64,000 nucleotides of DNA from the NCBI GenBank assembly GCA_947489685.1, contig CANLEM010000001.1, forward strand, positions 682,001 to 746,000. Direction: 5' to 3'. Made by a program: the position numbers and the translations under genes. The DNA comes from an uncultured Aquimarina sp. GTDB lineage: Bacteria; Bacteroidota; Bacteroidia; Flavobacteriales; Flavobacteriaceae. Shown here piece by piece: positions 52,561 through 62,155 of the stretch (position 1 is its first letter; each line of letters begins with the position of its first letter). Below the pieces are notes generated by a model. That model was not told the DNA's origin. It was given only the letters and a program-made list of their open reading frames with translations, and did no database searches.

Positions 52561-52959
52561 ATTTTATTAAGGGGTATGTCGTTTTGCACTACAAAAATAT
52601 TTAAAAAGACAGTGAAAAAATGGATGAGAATATCCAAATACACATTATTAATGTTTTTTTAAAGTAGGTTGTTACTTATTGAAAGTTGAAGCTCTTTGGT
52701 TTTTAGAAGAGAAATACCGTTAGAGTACCTGTTTTTGTGATGTACATCAATTTTCAATAAGCTATAAATTGGAATTAAGTGACTAATTTGGTGGTAAATT
52801 GTTGAGGTTGTTTTTATATATACTTAATTTTATTTTAAAGATATAGACACTCTCAATTCTGAAGTTTTATTATTTTATAGTAAATGACTATTCATAAAAA
52901 AAACCATCTCGAATGAGATGGTTACTTTAATATATCCTAAATTTTAATAGAGAAAAAAA
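52561..52959. other. 399-base intergenic region between tandem paralogs 2 and 3
   Basis: AT-rich, with no supported open frame. It holds the upstream region of paralog 2 on its left side, with a minus-strand -7-like box at 52592-52599, and the terminator of paralog 3 at 52894-52923. I see nothing else in it. Confidence 0.6.
52894..52923 (-). terminator. Intrinsic terminator of tandem paralog 3
   Basis: A 9-bp stem (52902-52910 with 52915-52923), a 4-base loop and, on the minus strand, a run of eight T. It lies 36 bases after the stop of the gene starting at 53667. Confidence 0.88.
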
Positions 52960-53667
52960 TTAATCTCGCCCGCTTATATTTGTTAAAAGGCTTTGTGAGG
53001 GATTACCTCCTGCACTTTTAAGTGCGTTATATCTGGCAACGAATCGGATTAAATCCTCTTCTTTTCTCAGTCTAATTTTTTCCTTCTTTAAATATTCTTT
53101 TAATTCTGGTCCTTTATCAGTAAATATGGCCAGTATGTCTTTTTTATTCAAAGGTAACTGTACAATTACACCATCTTCTTCAATATAGTAAGACGTTATT
53201 GATCTAAGTTCTCCAGCCTCTGCAATACCATTATTAACATGTTGTTTTTTCTCTGGTTCTGTAATTTTAAGAGTTAATTTTTTATAAATGCGATATTTAT
53301 CATTTAACTCCACCAAAATATAATACCCGCTTCTATTAAGACCTCTCTGGTTTTTAAAATCACAATAATAAAAATAGTCATCATCTATTCTAGCGTGAAG
53401 TGTAGGACTTTTAACAATTTCATATAATTTGGATCCCTGAGTAAGTTCAAGTGCATCGGTATAAATGTTGTATTTTAACTTGACATCATATGTTCCAGTT
53501 TGTTCATTTATAATACTAGACTCCTTATATCGAGCTTTCATGTACATAGAACCATCATACTCATCAAACGTGGTAACTTTTTCTGTAGATTTCAGTAAAC
53601 TTCGTGGTAGTTGCGCTAACAATGTGGATGAAATTGTTAGGAAAAACAAAAGTAATATTTTTCTCAT
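52960..53667 (-). CDS. Secreted protein of unknown function, tandem paralog 3
   Basis: 235 residues with a signal peptide (about 1-18, ending LLAQ). It has the same family motifs as paralogs 1 and 2 (YNIYTDALELTQG, DYFYYCDFK, GYYILVELNDKYRIYKK, RKEEDLIRFVARYNALK) and is the most diverged copy at the DNA level in the repeated 3' segment. Its own terminator and 312-base upstream gap show an independent unit. Function unknown. Confidence 0.72.
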   Translation of the reverse strand: MRKILLLFFLTISSTLLAQLPRSLLKSTEKVTTFDEYDGSMYMKARYKESSIINEQTGTYDVKLKYNIYTDALELTQGSKLYEIVKSPTLHARIDDDYFYYCDFKNQRGLNRSGYYILVELNDKYRIYKKLTLKITEPEKKQHVNNGIAEAGELRSITSYYIEEDGVIVQLPLNKKDILAIFTDKGPELKEYLKKEKIRLRKEEDLIRFVARYNALKSAGGNPSQSLLTNISGRD

Positions 53668-53979
53668 GGTTTAAAGATTTAGGTACGATAAATGTAACTA
53701 AATGTCGGATTAAATGCAATTATGTTGGATTTTTGATCAAATTTTTGCGAATCTTTCAATGCCCGGCAATTATAGATCATTTTTTTTTAACAAAAAAGGC
53801 TTTTTGGTGTAAAATCCACATATTTTTTTGCGGAAAAACCGTAAATATTGTAAGATTTCAGCTACTTAAGCAGTGTAAATAGTTTATTTTGATCATTTTA
53901 AAGTAGTTAATAATACGTGTTTTTGAAAATACTTTTTTTCGAATTCAAGATGTAAAACAGCGATTTTTCAAATAAAATA
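53668..53979. other. 312-base intergenic region
   Basis: Very AT-rich. It should hold the promoter of paralog 3 and the end of the DUF255 transcript. I find no clear TAnnTTTG box, no strong hairpin and no supported gene; plus-strand open frames here have no start context or family match. Confidence 0.5.
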
Positions 53980-56082
53980 TTAATCTAATAATTTTAAAGC
54001 TGCTTCAGAGGTATCTACAGGGTATTTACAAGAATTATTTACACAGATATAAAATAAAGTTTCATCTTCTACAAACCTGTTTTTTAATAGCGCTTCATTA
54101 GAGTCTGATGTGCTACCAGCCAATAGTTTATTAGGAACATAAGTCATATTGAATTCTTGAAGTTTGTCTTTAGCGTCTTTTCCAACTACAACGACTTCAT
54201 AGAAATTATAAGAATAATTAATCATAAGATCCAACCAATTAGAATATCCCGAAGCATAAGATGCTATTTGAGGTTGTATATTATGTAACATTTGTTCACT
54301 TAATTCTCTATAATCAGTTGCATCATAATAATGAGAAAGTAAAAACAGATTTTTTGCCATCACCGAATTGGATGCGGGGATTACATTGTCGCTCGACTCT
54401 ATGGTACGTGCAATTAATGCTGGATCTTCATCAGATGTGAAATAAAATATATTTTTCTCTTTGTCTAAAAAATGAGCCAATGTATATGCTGTAAGTTTTT
54501 TTGAAACGTCCAACCATTGCTCATCCAATGTGTTTTGGTACACTTCTATAAAAGCTTCGATTACCATTGCATAATCTTCTAAATAACCATTAATGGTACT
54601 TTTGTTATCCTTATAGTTATGATATAATGAGTAATCTTTTTTTAGCTGTTTGTTTTTGATAAAATTTGCATTCTTTAGGGCAGCTTTCAAAAACTTTTCC
54701 TCTTCAAAAACTCGATATGCGTCCAAATATCCTTTAATCATAAGAGCATTCCAGGAGGTTAAAGTTTTATCATCCAATCTAGGTCTAGAACGTTTTTCTC
54801 TGTGTTCTAATAATACATTCTTCCAGTTTTGTATCTTTTTAGAAAGTTCTTGATTTTTGATATCATGCTCGCCACAAAAATCTACAGTATGCTGTTTTCT
54901 TATTAGGACATAGTTTCCTTTTTCCCATAAACCATAAGCGTTGATATTATAATAATCGGCAAATAAATCATAATCATCGCCTAACAAAGTTTTAAGTTCT
55001 TCTTTGGTCCATACATAATATGCTCCCTCTTCTAATTCTCCTGTAGGAGTTTTGCTATCAGCATCAAGTGATGAGTAAAAAGCACCTTCCTTATTTGTAA
55101 GTTCTCTGGATACAAAATCCAAAGTCTCGTATACAACATCTTTAAACCAGGGGTTTTTTGTAATAAGATACGCGTTAGAATATAAGCTTACTAACTGAGC
55201 ATTATCATAAAGCATTTTTTCAAAATGCGGAACATGCCATTTGTCGTCTGTAGAATATCTAGCAAATCCTCCTCCTACATGATCATATACGCCACCATAT
55301 GATATTTTGGTTAAGGTGTTTGTTACAAAGTCCAATAAGGCTTTATCTTGAGTTTGGTGAGCATAACGAAGCAGAAACATATAATTGTTGGGCATCATAA
55401 ATTTTGGAACTCGTTTTGTACCTCCTTTTTGATGATCAAAATTTTTACTCCACTGGTCTACTGCTGTAGTAATAAATTCTTTCTCAAAATTGATCTCATC
55501 GGTATTTACCTCTACAATATCCACAGCTTTGATACCTTGTTCTAATTTGTCGGCATATTCCAAGAGCTTCTCTGGTTTTTTTTGATATAAGTCCGAAATT
55601 TGTTTTAGAGCATCAACCCAATTTCCTTTGGGAAAATAAGTACCACCCCAAACTGGCCTCCCATCTGGAAGAGTAATAACATTCAGAGGCCATCCACCAC
55701 TACCAGTCATTAATTGAACAGCATTCATATATACTTGATCGACATCCGGTCTTTCTTCTCGATCTACTTTAATATTAATATAGTTACTGTTCATTAGTTT
55801 GGCAACTTCGGGATCTTCAAAACTTTCATGTTCCATAACATGACACCAATGGCAAGCGGCATAGCCTATACTTACAATAATGAGTTTGTTTTCTTTTTTG
55901 GCTTGCTCCAACGCTTTTTCTCCCCATGGCATCCAGTTTACCGGATTATGTGCATGTTGAAGTAGGTAAGGACTGGTTTCATTAACCAGATCATTAGTAT
56001 ATGCATATTCCATAGGAGGTTTATTTTGACTTGTGCAAGAAATTGTGAATATCAATACTATGATGAACCAATGTTTCACCAT
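53980..56082 (-). CDS. DUF255 (YyaL/SPATA20-type) thioredoxin-domain lipoprotein
   Basis: 700 residues from the ATG at 56082. This start gives a lipoprotein signal with lipobox ISC ([16 protein letters not shown]). The longer frame to 56187 begins inside a terminator hairpin and is rejected. The N-terminal domain is thioredoxin-like with the CHWC motif in [14 protein letters not shown], preceded by [12 protein letters not shown]. The rest is an (alpha/alpha)6-barrel-like region with [15 protein letters not shown], as in the SPATA20/YyaL family. The molecular role is unknown; it is often linked to redox or sugar epimerase-like folds. Confidence 0.9.
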   Translation of the reverse strand: MVKHWFIIVLIFTISCTSQNKPPMEYAYTNDLVNETSPYLLQHAHNPVNWMPWGEKALEQAKKENKLIIVSIGYAACHWCHVMEHESFEDPEVAKLMNSNYINIKVDREERPDVDQVYMNAVQLMTGSGGWPLNVITLPDGRPVWGGTYFPKGNWVDALKQISDLYQKKPEKLLEYADKLEQGIKAVDIVEVNTDEINFEKEFITTAVDQWSKNFDHQKGGTKRVPKFMMPNNYMFLLRYAHQTQDKALLDFVTNTLTKISYGGVYDHVGGGFARYSTDDKWHVPHFEKMLYDNAQLVSLYSNAYLITKNPWFKDVVYETLDFVSRELTNKEGAFYSSLDADSKTPTGELEEGAYYVWTKEELKTLLGDDYDLFADYYNINAYGLWEKGNYVLIRKQHTVDFCGEHDIKNQELSKKIQNWKNVLLEHREKRSRPRLDDKTLTSWNALMIKGYLDAYRVFEEEKFLKAALKNANFIKNKQLKKDYSLYHNYKDNKSTINGYLEDYAMVIEAFIEVYQNTLDEQWLDVSKKLTAYTLAHFLDKEKNIFYFTSDEDPALIARTIESSDNVIPASNSVMAKNLFLLSHYYDATDYRELSEQMLHNIQPQIASYASGYSNWLDLMINYSYNFYEVVVVGKDAKDKLQEFNMTYVPNKLLAGSTSDSNEALLKNRFVEDETLFYICVNNSCKYPVDTSEAALKLLD

Positions 56083-56178
56083 ATAATGTACTACTGTTTT
56101 TATTTCGTTTTGTAAGATCATATTGGTAGTATCTGCATAGCCGATTGGGCTTAGATATTTAAATAGACCTAAAAATAT

Positions 56179-56215
56179 AAAAAGCATCTTAATTACGGTG
56201 ATTAAGATGCTTTTT
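56179..56215 (-). terminator. Intrinsic terminator of the dodecin gene
   Basis: A perfect 15-bp stem (56179-56193 with 56201-56215) around a 7-base loop, with a T run on the minus strand, 21 bases after the dodecin stop. It also rules out 56187 as the start of the next gene. Confidence 0.9.
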
Positions 56216-56235
56216 ATATGGTGAGTAAATTATTT

Positions 56236-56436
56236 TTAATTTATCTCAAAAGAAATTTTTAAACTTACTCTAAACTCTGTTACTTCATTGTCTTTAACAA
56301 CAACACTTTGATCAGACACCCAAGCAGAACGAATGTTTTTTACAGTTTTTCCAGCTTGTTTTACTGCTTTTTTTGTTGCGTCTTCCCAGCTTTTTTCAGA
56401 ATTAGCTAATACTTCAATAACTTTAATAATTGCCAT
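56236..56436 (-). CDS. Dodecin family flavin-binding protein
   Basis: 66 residues, the full length of the dodecin family. The pattern KVIEVLANSEKSWEDATKKA, then VKNIRSAWV and a final strand FRVSLKISFEI, is typical. Dodecins form hollow 12-mers that store flavins or CoA-type ligands. Monocistronic, with its own terminator. Confidence 0.95.
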   Translation of the reverse strand: MAIIKVIEVLANSEKSWEDATKKAVKQAGKTVKNIRSAWVSDQSVVVKDNEVTEFRVSLKISFEIN

Positions 56437-56561
56437 TTTGTGATTTTTTTAGTTAAAATTTTAAAAGAATCTCTAAGATACGGCATACTTTAGTTTATTT
56501 GAAATAAAACAGACTAATATTTTAACAATATTTCCGGTGTAATGAAATATTTTTCGATGAA

Positions 56562-57467
56562 CTACCCATTTATTGCTTCAACATATTCCACTTTATCTTT
56601 AAGCATTTCTTTAAGCATGTTTTCTATACCATTTTTCAAAGTAAATGTAGAAGAAGGGCATCCACTACATGCTCCTTGTAAAATTACTTTTACACCTTTA
56701 CTTTCTGGATCATACGAATCAAAAAGTATATTTCCTCCATCACTGGCAACAGCTGGCTTAATATATTCTTCAATAATATTTACAATGTCTTTAGAAACAT
56801 CATCTAATTTATCAAAGTCAACATCTGCTTGTTTCTCTTTCTCGCTTTTAGAGACAGTAGCATTGGCTGATAAAACTTCTTTTCCTTGTTCTAAATAAGT
56901 TTTTAAAAACTCTCTTATCTCTGTAGTAATAGCATTCCAATCTGCCATATCATATTTTTGAATGGAAATATAATTTTCGTCCACATAGACTTCTTTTACA
57001 AATGGAAAATGAAATAACTCCTGGGCTAGAGGAGCTTCCTGAGCGTCATCAATATTTTTAAATTCATGCCCACTGGTAACCAATTTTTTATTGGCAACAA
57101 ATTTTAAAACAGCCGGATTAGGAGTGCTTTCTGCATAAATAGTTATAGGAACCTTCTTAGAAGACTCAGTTTCTGTAATTACCGGTTGATCCGTATTTAG
57201 ATAACTTTTTATTTGTTCTGCAACTTCTTCTTGAACATCTGCCCACTCTACAATATCATACTTATCTATCGCTATAAAATTTTGAGCTATAAATACTCTT
57301 TTTACAAATGGTAAATAGAACAATTGTTGGGCCAGAGGGGAGTTCTTGGCTTGATCAATATTTTCAAATTCATAACTGGTATGTTGTGTCAAAAAATAAT
57401 TAGCTTCAAATTTTACAATACCAGGATTTGAAGTAGCTTCTATCTTTATCTCAAAATTCTTTTCCAT
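56562..57467 (-). CDS. NifU/Nfu-type Fe-S scaffold with duplicated Nfu N-terminal domain
   Basis: 301 residues in three domains: two tandem Nfu_N-like domains (about 5-90 and 107-192), each with the S/T-x-NP-x-x-x-KF opening and a PLAQ-L-F-x-x-PFVK-x-V motif, then a NifU C-terminal domain (about 218-301) with the cluster-binding Cys267-x-x-Cys270 in GACSGCPSS. It carries [4Fe-4S] clusters to client proteins. Single Nfu_N is the usual form; duplication also occurs in other Bacteroidota as far as I recall. It is a stand-alone gene. Confidence 0.93.
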   Translation of the reverse strand: MEKNFEIKIEATSNPGIVKFEANYFLTQHTSYEFENIDQAKNSPLAQQLFYLPFVKRVFIAQNFIAIDKYDIVEWADVQEEVAEQIKSYLNTDQPVITETESSKKVPITIYAESTPNPAVLKFVANKKLVTSGHEFKNIDDAQEAPLAQELFHFPFVKEVYVDENYISIQKYDMADWNAITTEIREFLKTYLEQGKEVLSANATVSKSEKEKQADVDFDKLDDVSKDIVNIIEEYIKPAVASDGGNILFDSYDPESKGVKVILQGACSGCPSSTFTLKNGIENMLKEMLKDKVEYVEAING

Positions 57468-57569
57468 ACTCTAATTTTTTGGCAAATTTACTAAAAAGCA
57501 ATGCGATATCATTACAGTTTTGTGCCTACTAACACTTTTTAACGAATTTTACTTAAAAACCCTAAAATC

Positions 57570-57598
57570 TTGGGTTCTGACAAAAATTTATATCTTTG
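57570..57598 (+). promoter_or_regulatory. Bacteroidota-type promoter for porP-like gene
   Basis: TTG at 57570-57572 and TATCTTTG at 57591-57598, spaced by 18 bases, match the TTTG / TAnnTTTG pattern. The leader to the ATG would be about 118 bases. Confidence 0.55.
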
Positions 57599-57722
57599 GA
57601 ACCATCATGTTTTATGATATTATTTAAAATTAATAGTGAAGCCCCACAATATAAACTGTTTTTAATAGTTTAGATTTAATTCACGAAATCCGTATTGTCC
57701 CCATAAAAATAACAGTACCTAA

Positions 57723-58751
57723 ATGAACTTAAAAATAATTTATGTAGCATGTTTACTGTTTGTTTCCCAATTGGTTATTGCACAAGAGGGAATTCCAGTA
57801 TTTGCCGATTATCTCTCTGATAATTTATACTTGGTACACCCAGCTATGGCTGGAGCTGCAAACGCTAATAAAATAAGGCTTACTGCCAGAAAACAATGGT
57901 TTGATGTAGATAATGCTCCTAATTTGCAAACCATGAATATCAATTTTAGAACTGGTGAAAAAGCAGGTCTTGGTGGAATTATTTACAGAGATGAGAACGG
58001 TAGATTTTCTCAAACAGGAGTGTATCTTACTTTTGCGTACCACCTCTTATTTTCAAGAGATCGAACAGATTTAAATATGCTTTCTTTTGGTGCAAGCGCA
58101 GGATTTATACAATCTAATGTGGATTTAAGAGGTTTAGATGATATTTTTGATCCTGATCCAGTTATTTTGGATAGGGTGCAAAAAGATTTTTATTATAATG
58201 TGGATATCGGTTTGTCTTATAATTACTTAGAATGGTATGCTCATTTTACAGTAAAAAATCTGTTACCTACAGTTAGAGATATATTTGATAATGATACTCC
58301 TATTAGAGAATCTAATAATCAGCGTAGATATATTTTTTCTCTTGGATATTTGTTTAGTTTAGGTAATGGAGATGGAGAGTGGGGGATTGAGCCCTCATTA
58401 TTATATCAGGCTACAGATCAGACTCAAGAAAGTACTATTGATGGTAATGTAAAGGTGTATAAAGATCTAGGTGAAGTAACCACGTTATGGGGTGGATTAT
58501 CTTATCGACGTAGTTTGGACGGTGCAGAGTTCTCTCAGGATGGAACATCGGTCGAAAATCAGCAATTACAATATATTACGCCTTTTTTGGGTGTTAATTA
58601 TAAAAAATGGATGGTTGGATATACATTTAGTTACCAATCCAATTCTATAGTTTTAAGTGACGGTGGATTTCACCAACTCACCCTAGGTTATGATTTTGGA
58701 AAACAAAAAGAACGTTGGAACTGTAAATGTCCGGCAGTAAATTCGAAGTAA
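57723..58751 (+). CDS. PorP/SprF-family T9SS outer-membrane protein
   Basis: 342 residues with a signal peptide (about 1-20) and the family start PVFADYLSDNLYLVHPAMAGAAN, split here as PVFADYLSDNL and HPAMAGAAN. The barrel-type strands continue to the end. PorP/SprF proteins support type IX secretion, often for particular cargo. No cargo gene with a C-terminal sorting domain lies next to it and no other por genes are adjacent, so it may be an orphan copy. sprA at 26520 supplies the translocon. Confidence 0.9.
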   Translation: MNLKIIYVACLLFVSQLVIAQEGIPVFADYLSDNLYLVHPAMAGAANANKIRLTARKQWFDVDNAPNLQTMNINFRTGEKAGLGGIIYRDENGRFSQTGVYLTFAYHLLFSRDRTDLNMLSFGASAGFIQSNVDLRGLDDIFDPDPVILDRVQKDFYYNVDIGLSYNYLEWYAHFTVKNLLPTVRDIFDNDTPIRESNNQRRYIFSLGYLFSLGNGDGEWGIEPSLLYQATDQTQESTIDGNVKVYKDLGEVTTLWGGLSYRRSLDGAEFSQDGTSVENQQLQYITPFLGVNYKKWMVGYTFSYQSNSIVLSDGGFHQLTLGYDFGKQKERWNCKCPAVNSK

Positions 58752-58785
58752 ATTTTTAATATCCAGAACAACATTAAAAATTTAC
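58748..58785. terminator. AT-rich hairpin between convergent genes
   Basis: A 13-bp perfect inverted repeat (58748-58760 with 58773-58785) overlapping the porP stop codon and ending next to the stop of the convergent gene. It may terminate both genes, though the stem is AT-only except at its base. Confidence 0.65.
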
Positions 58786-58786
58786 T

Positions 58787-59707
58787 TTACGATTCATCAC
58801 TCCATGCTACAGAGGATATTTTCCATTTCTCACTAGATTTTATGAATTGAATGGTTTTCATTCCTATATTCTTAAAATGCACACCATTTAATGTTCCCGA
58901 TTTTTTATATAAACTAAATCGATGTGCTATATTTCTGTAAACCTCTGTCTTATGCGAAATTTCACCTTCTTTAAAATTAATAAGGGTACCATCCATTAGT
59001 ATACTTTCTCTAGAGATAATGAAACTATCCAGATCATAATGAATAGAATTTGCAGAGGTATTATTTGTAATTATTCCATCCGAAACGAACATATTACGTA
59101 GCTCTTTAACATCAGGAATTTTACCATTAATAGTTGTAAAAACATTAAAAAAGGAAGTAGTTAATTGATCGATTTCTTTTCTATCCTCTTTGTTATCTAT
59201 TGGCGAAAAAACCAGAACGCTGTCATTTTTAGATAAGGCTAATGTTTTTTCAAAATTGAGTCCGATTTTATTCAATAAAGTAATCGAAGCAATATTATTT
59301 GGATCAGTAATGGCTATTATTTTCTTCAGATTTAGATTGTTTTTCGCAAAACTTATCGTGGCACTTGCTATTTCATAACCATAACCTTTACCGATATAAT
59401 TGGGAAGCATAGCAAAACCAATATCTGGATAATCAAGTATTTCTCTATTTACTAATCCACACATTCCGATTGGAATCTGAGATTCTTTTAGTGCAATTAA
59501 CCAGAGGCCATACCCATTTTCTTCATAACTTTTTAAAGGACCATTTTTTAAATAATCTTTTGCATCGTTATTCGTTTTTACTCCTTTATCTCCAATAAAT
59601 CGCAACCAATTTTCTGAATTAACCAGTTTTAAAATAAATTGAGAATCGTTTATATCAAATTCTCGTAGAGAAAGTCTTTGGGTATCCAGTATTTTTTTGT
59701 GTTGCAT
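58787..59707 (-). CDS. GNAT acetyltransferase fused to NTF2-like domain
   Basis: 306 residues. Residues 1-170 or so are a RimJ/RimL-type GNAT domain (QRLSLREF opening, acetyl-CoA motif LPNYIGKGYG at 101-110). Residues 178-306 or so are an NTF2-like domain (ITNNTSANSIHYDLDSFI, GVHFKNIGMKTIQFIKSS, WKISSVAWSDE), a fold used for small-molecule binding or enzyme work. Both halves look complete. The substrate is unknown. First gene of a minus-strand neighbourhood with no clear operon. Confidence 0.82.
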   Translation of the reverse strand: MQHKKILDTQRLSLREFDINDSQFILKLVNSENWLRFIGDKGVKTNNDAKDYLKNGPLKSYEENGYGLWLIALKESQIPIGMCGLVNREILDYPDIGFAMLPNYIGKGYGYEIASATISFAKNNLNLKKIIAITDPNNIASITLLNKIGLNFEKTLALSKNDSVLVFSPIDNKEDRKEIDQLTTSFFNVFTTINGKIPDVKELRNMFVSDGIITNNTSANSIHYDLDSFIISRESILMDGTLINFKEGEISHKTEVYRNIAHRFSLYKKSGTLNGVHFKNIGMKTIQFIKSSEKWKISSVAWSDES

Positions 59708-59733
59708 GTTTGGTGAATGAATATTTTAATTTT

Positions 59734-60102
59734 TTATAATTGCGATTCCAAATTATTACTAATAAGTATACTCCATATCAATGCTGCCGATAACCAAAGT
59801 ATTGAAAGATAAATGATGCGAAGAATTATTTTGGAAGAGATAAACTTAGAGAGATAATGCCAGATAATACCGGCCAAAATAAAACTAAAGGACCATATCA
59901 TTCCGGCTATTATTATTGCTGGCCAAACCCAATCTCCACGCCAATCATTAAGCGGCGCATATGATGTAAAAAGAAAGGCAACGCAGTAATAGAGTGCCAT
60001 ACCTAATAGGCCTATACTTACAAAACCTAATACCAATGTTATCAAAAAAGCAATGATAGAGAGCTTAGAGGTGTAGCTTAATGATTTCCAGAATTTGAGC
60101 AT
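59734..60102 (-). CDS. Small membrane protein, unknown
   Basis: 122 residues with four hydrophobic helices (about 14-33, 37-49, 52-72 and 90-110). No family recognised. It lies 8 bases after the ACT-domain gene, so they are probably cotranscribed. Confidence 0.65.
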   Translation of the reverse strand: MLKFWKSLSYTSKLSIIAFLITLVLGFVSIGLLGMALYYCVAFLFTSYAPLNDWRGDWVWPAIIIAGMIWSFSFILAGIIWHYLSKFISSKIILRIIYLSILWLSAALIWSILISNNLESQL

Positions 60103-60110
60103 ATATAAGT

Positions 60111-60512
60111 TTATGAGTGGGTATTGGACAAATTTGTCAAAACTTGAATTGCTTTTTTTGAGTCGTTTTTATCCACAAAAATGTGATCATGATAATATCC
60201 CGCGATAACATTGCAACTTATATTATGTTCTGCTAATGCTGTCGAAAATACTGCTGTTAAACCTACCGCCTCTAGAGAAGAATGAATCATTAAAGTAATC
60301 CACGCAGCCACATAGGTATACGTCAATTTTAATGCGTCTGCTTTGTTTTTCTCCATAACAATAGTGATACCTTCTTTTTCTTTGAATTCGAAAAGTGTAT
60401 GTTCTCTGTTAATTTTACTAATATCCTTGGTAGTAATAAAAACGTAATCTCCTAAATTGAGTTTAGGGGTCATTTCTTTTATTAATACGGATAAATTCGT
60501 TTCTCCTGCCAT
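60111..60512 (-). CDS. ACT-domain protein
   Basis: 133 residues with two ACT-like halves: DYVFITTKDISK...FEFKEKEGITIVM and HSSLEAVGLTAVFSTALAEHNI, followed by DHIFVDKNDSKKAIQVL. The size and pattern match the small stand-alone ACT proteins (ACT_3/DUF2241-type) that may bind amino acids. It is 3 bases after the DUF1801 gene and 8 bases before the small membrane protein gene. No enzyme partner is visible. Confidence 0.8.
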   Translation of the reverse strand: MAGETNLSVLIKEMTPKLNLGDYVFITTKDISKINREHTLFEFKEKEGITIVMEKNKADALKLTYTYVAAWITLMIHSSLEAVGLTAVFSTALAEHNISCNVIAGYYHDHIFVDKNDSKKAIQVLTNLSNTHS

Positions 60513-60515
60513 CTT

Positions 60516-60944
60516 TTACATTCCTAATGTGGGTAAATGCTTAACTGTATGATATGTTAATGCTGCGGTGATACAGCTTTTTAATTCAACTTCCGGAATG
60601 GTATCTTTTATTCGAAAAATTATAGCTCGGTTTCCTTCAAATGTAAACGTATCTCGATAAATTATTTTAAATGTAGGAACTAGTTTACTCGTACATTGAA
60701 AATAGATGCCATATTGATCAGGTGCGTTTTTCTTTGAGTTAATTCGTATTGTACTTCCGTTTTTGGCCAAAAAACTAGGTTCTCCCCATCTTAGAGTTTC
60801 TTCTAGAGCAGTAATTTCTTTAGTTTCATTGGCTGTTTGGATAATTAAATTGCGAAGATGAGTTATTTTTTTTCTAACATGGGGAGGGTATTTATCGAAT
60901 ACGATCTCTACTTCGGGATTTGTTTTTATTTGCATGTTTTTCAT
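60516..60944 (-). CDS. DUF1801 domain protein
   Basis: 142 residues with the DUF1801 pattern: LRNLIIQTAN, then EETLRWGEPSFLAKNG, a DQYGIYFQC strand and a C-terminal helix pair (IKDTIPEVELKSCITAAL). The family is related to YdhG/SufE-like fold proteins and has no settled function. MQIKT at 60935 is an alternative start. It is the first gene of a three-gene minus-strand group with the ACT and membrane protein genes. Confidence 0.83.
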   Translation of the reverse strand: MKNMQIKTNPEVEIVFDKYPPHVRKKITHLRNLIIQTANETKEITALEETLRWGEPSFLAKNGSTIRINSKKNAPDQYGIYFQCTSKLVPTFKIIYRDTFTFEGNRAIIFRIKDTIPEVELKSCITAALTYHTVKHLPTLGM

Positions 60945-61036
60945 CGCTTCTGCATCTCTTGTTTAAAGGTACGTATTTGCAAGATACAAATAGTTGGTGC
61001 TTGTGGGTGTAGCGAATAACATTCAAAATAATGTTT

Positions 61037-62155
61037 TCATAAATTAAATCGTTCTTTTAATGCTTGCTTTACGCGTTCTAAACCTTCTAGGATATAGGTT
61101 TTACGCTCGCCTATACCAATTCTGAAATGGTAATCCATACCGTAGCAATCACCTGCCAAAATGAACACGCTTTTTTCGGTGCGTAACCAATTAGCTAAAT
61201 CAGTAGAATTAATATCCATATTGTACTTTATAAAAAGCATCCCACCTGCTTTTGGAGGAGTATATTCGAACAAATCTCCATATTGATCTAACCATGCTTT
61301 AACTGCAATTAAGTTTTCGTTTAACATAGTTCTGTTCCGGGTTAAAATTTCCTGCCTTTTTTTTGCTCTTAATGCAATTTCTCCTATGTAATGACTCATT
61401 ATACCTGCAGTAATAGAAGTATAATCATGATACGCCCATGTATCGGCAATATATTCTTTGGGGCCAATAAGCCAACCTAAACGTAATCCGGGTAAAGCAT
61501 ATGCCTTGGATAAACCGCCATTAACCATAACTTTATCATACATGCCAACAAAACTTTCGATAGTTTTTCCGTTTAATTCGGCACCTCTATAGACTTCATC
61601 ACAATAAATCCACGCATCTACACTTTTTGCAATGGCAACAATTTCTTGCATCTCATCTTTTGTGAGGGTATATCCTGTTGGATTGTTAGGGTTACAAATG
61701 GCGATCATTTTTGTTTTGGGAGTCACTATGGATTTTAATTCGACCAAATCTGGTTTCCATTCATTATTTTCTTTTAAATGAAATGCCTTTGGAAAACACC
61801 CCATTTCTTGAGCAATACCCCAAATTTGCATATAATTAGGGACCATCATAACTACTTCATCTCCTTTTTCTAAAAGTGTATGACAAGCAATAAAATTAGC
61901 TTCAGAAGAGCCATTAGTGACCAAAACATGTTCTTCATTAATGTTAGTATACATTGTACTTATTCTTTTTCGCAAAGGAATAGAACCATTAGTTTGACCG
62001 TAACCCAATACTGTATTGGTAAGAGTATGTATTTGATCCTTATCTAATAGTTCGTTTAGTGTATATGGATGAAAACCACTTTCGGTTAGGTTATAATCTA
62101 CAGTGTTTTCAAATAATGATTGTACTCTTTCAAGTTCAAAAATTGGAATATTCAT
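61037..62155 (-). CDS. PLP-dependent class I/II aminotransferase
   Basis: 372 residues with the fold-type I set: NPNNPTG at 155-161, Asp186 in YCDEVY, the Schiff-base Lys217 in GGLSKAYALPGLRLGW, and the phosphate-binding Arg. The opening SGFHPYTLNELL and YGQTNGSIPLRKRI resembles the aminotransferase branch that includes capreomycidine synthase-like enzymes, but I cannot name the substrate. The start overlaps the OCD-family gene by 4 bases, so the two are coupled and likely act on the same amino acid. Confidence 0.88.
   Translation of the reverse strand: MNIPIFELERVQSLFENTVDYNLTESGFHPYTLNELLDKDQIHTLTNTVLGYGQTNGSIPLRKRISTMYTNINEEHVLVTNGSSEANFIACHTLLEKGDEVVMMVPNYMQIWGIAQEMGCFPKAFHLKENNEWKPDLVELKSIVTPKTKMIAICNPNNPTGYTLTKDEMQEIVAIAKSVDAWIYCDEVYRGAELNGKTIESFVGMYDKVMVNGGLSKAYALPGLRLGWLIGPKEYIADTWAYHDYTSITAGIMSHYIGEIALRAKKRQEILTRNRTMLNENLIAVKAWLDQYGDLFEYTPPKAGGMLFIKYNMDINSTDLANWLRTEKSVFILAGDCYGMDYHFRIGIGERKTYILEGLERVKQALKERFNL

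Noticed and set aside
56083-56187. Longer N-terminus for the DUF255 protein
   Set aside because: The start would lie in the dodecin terminator, and it would bury the lipoprotein signal that begins at 56082.
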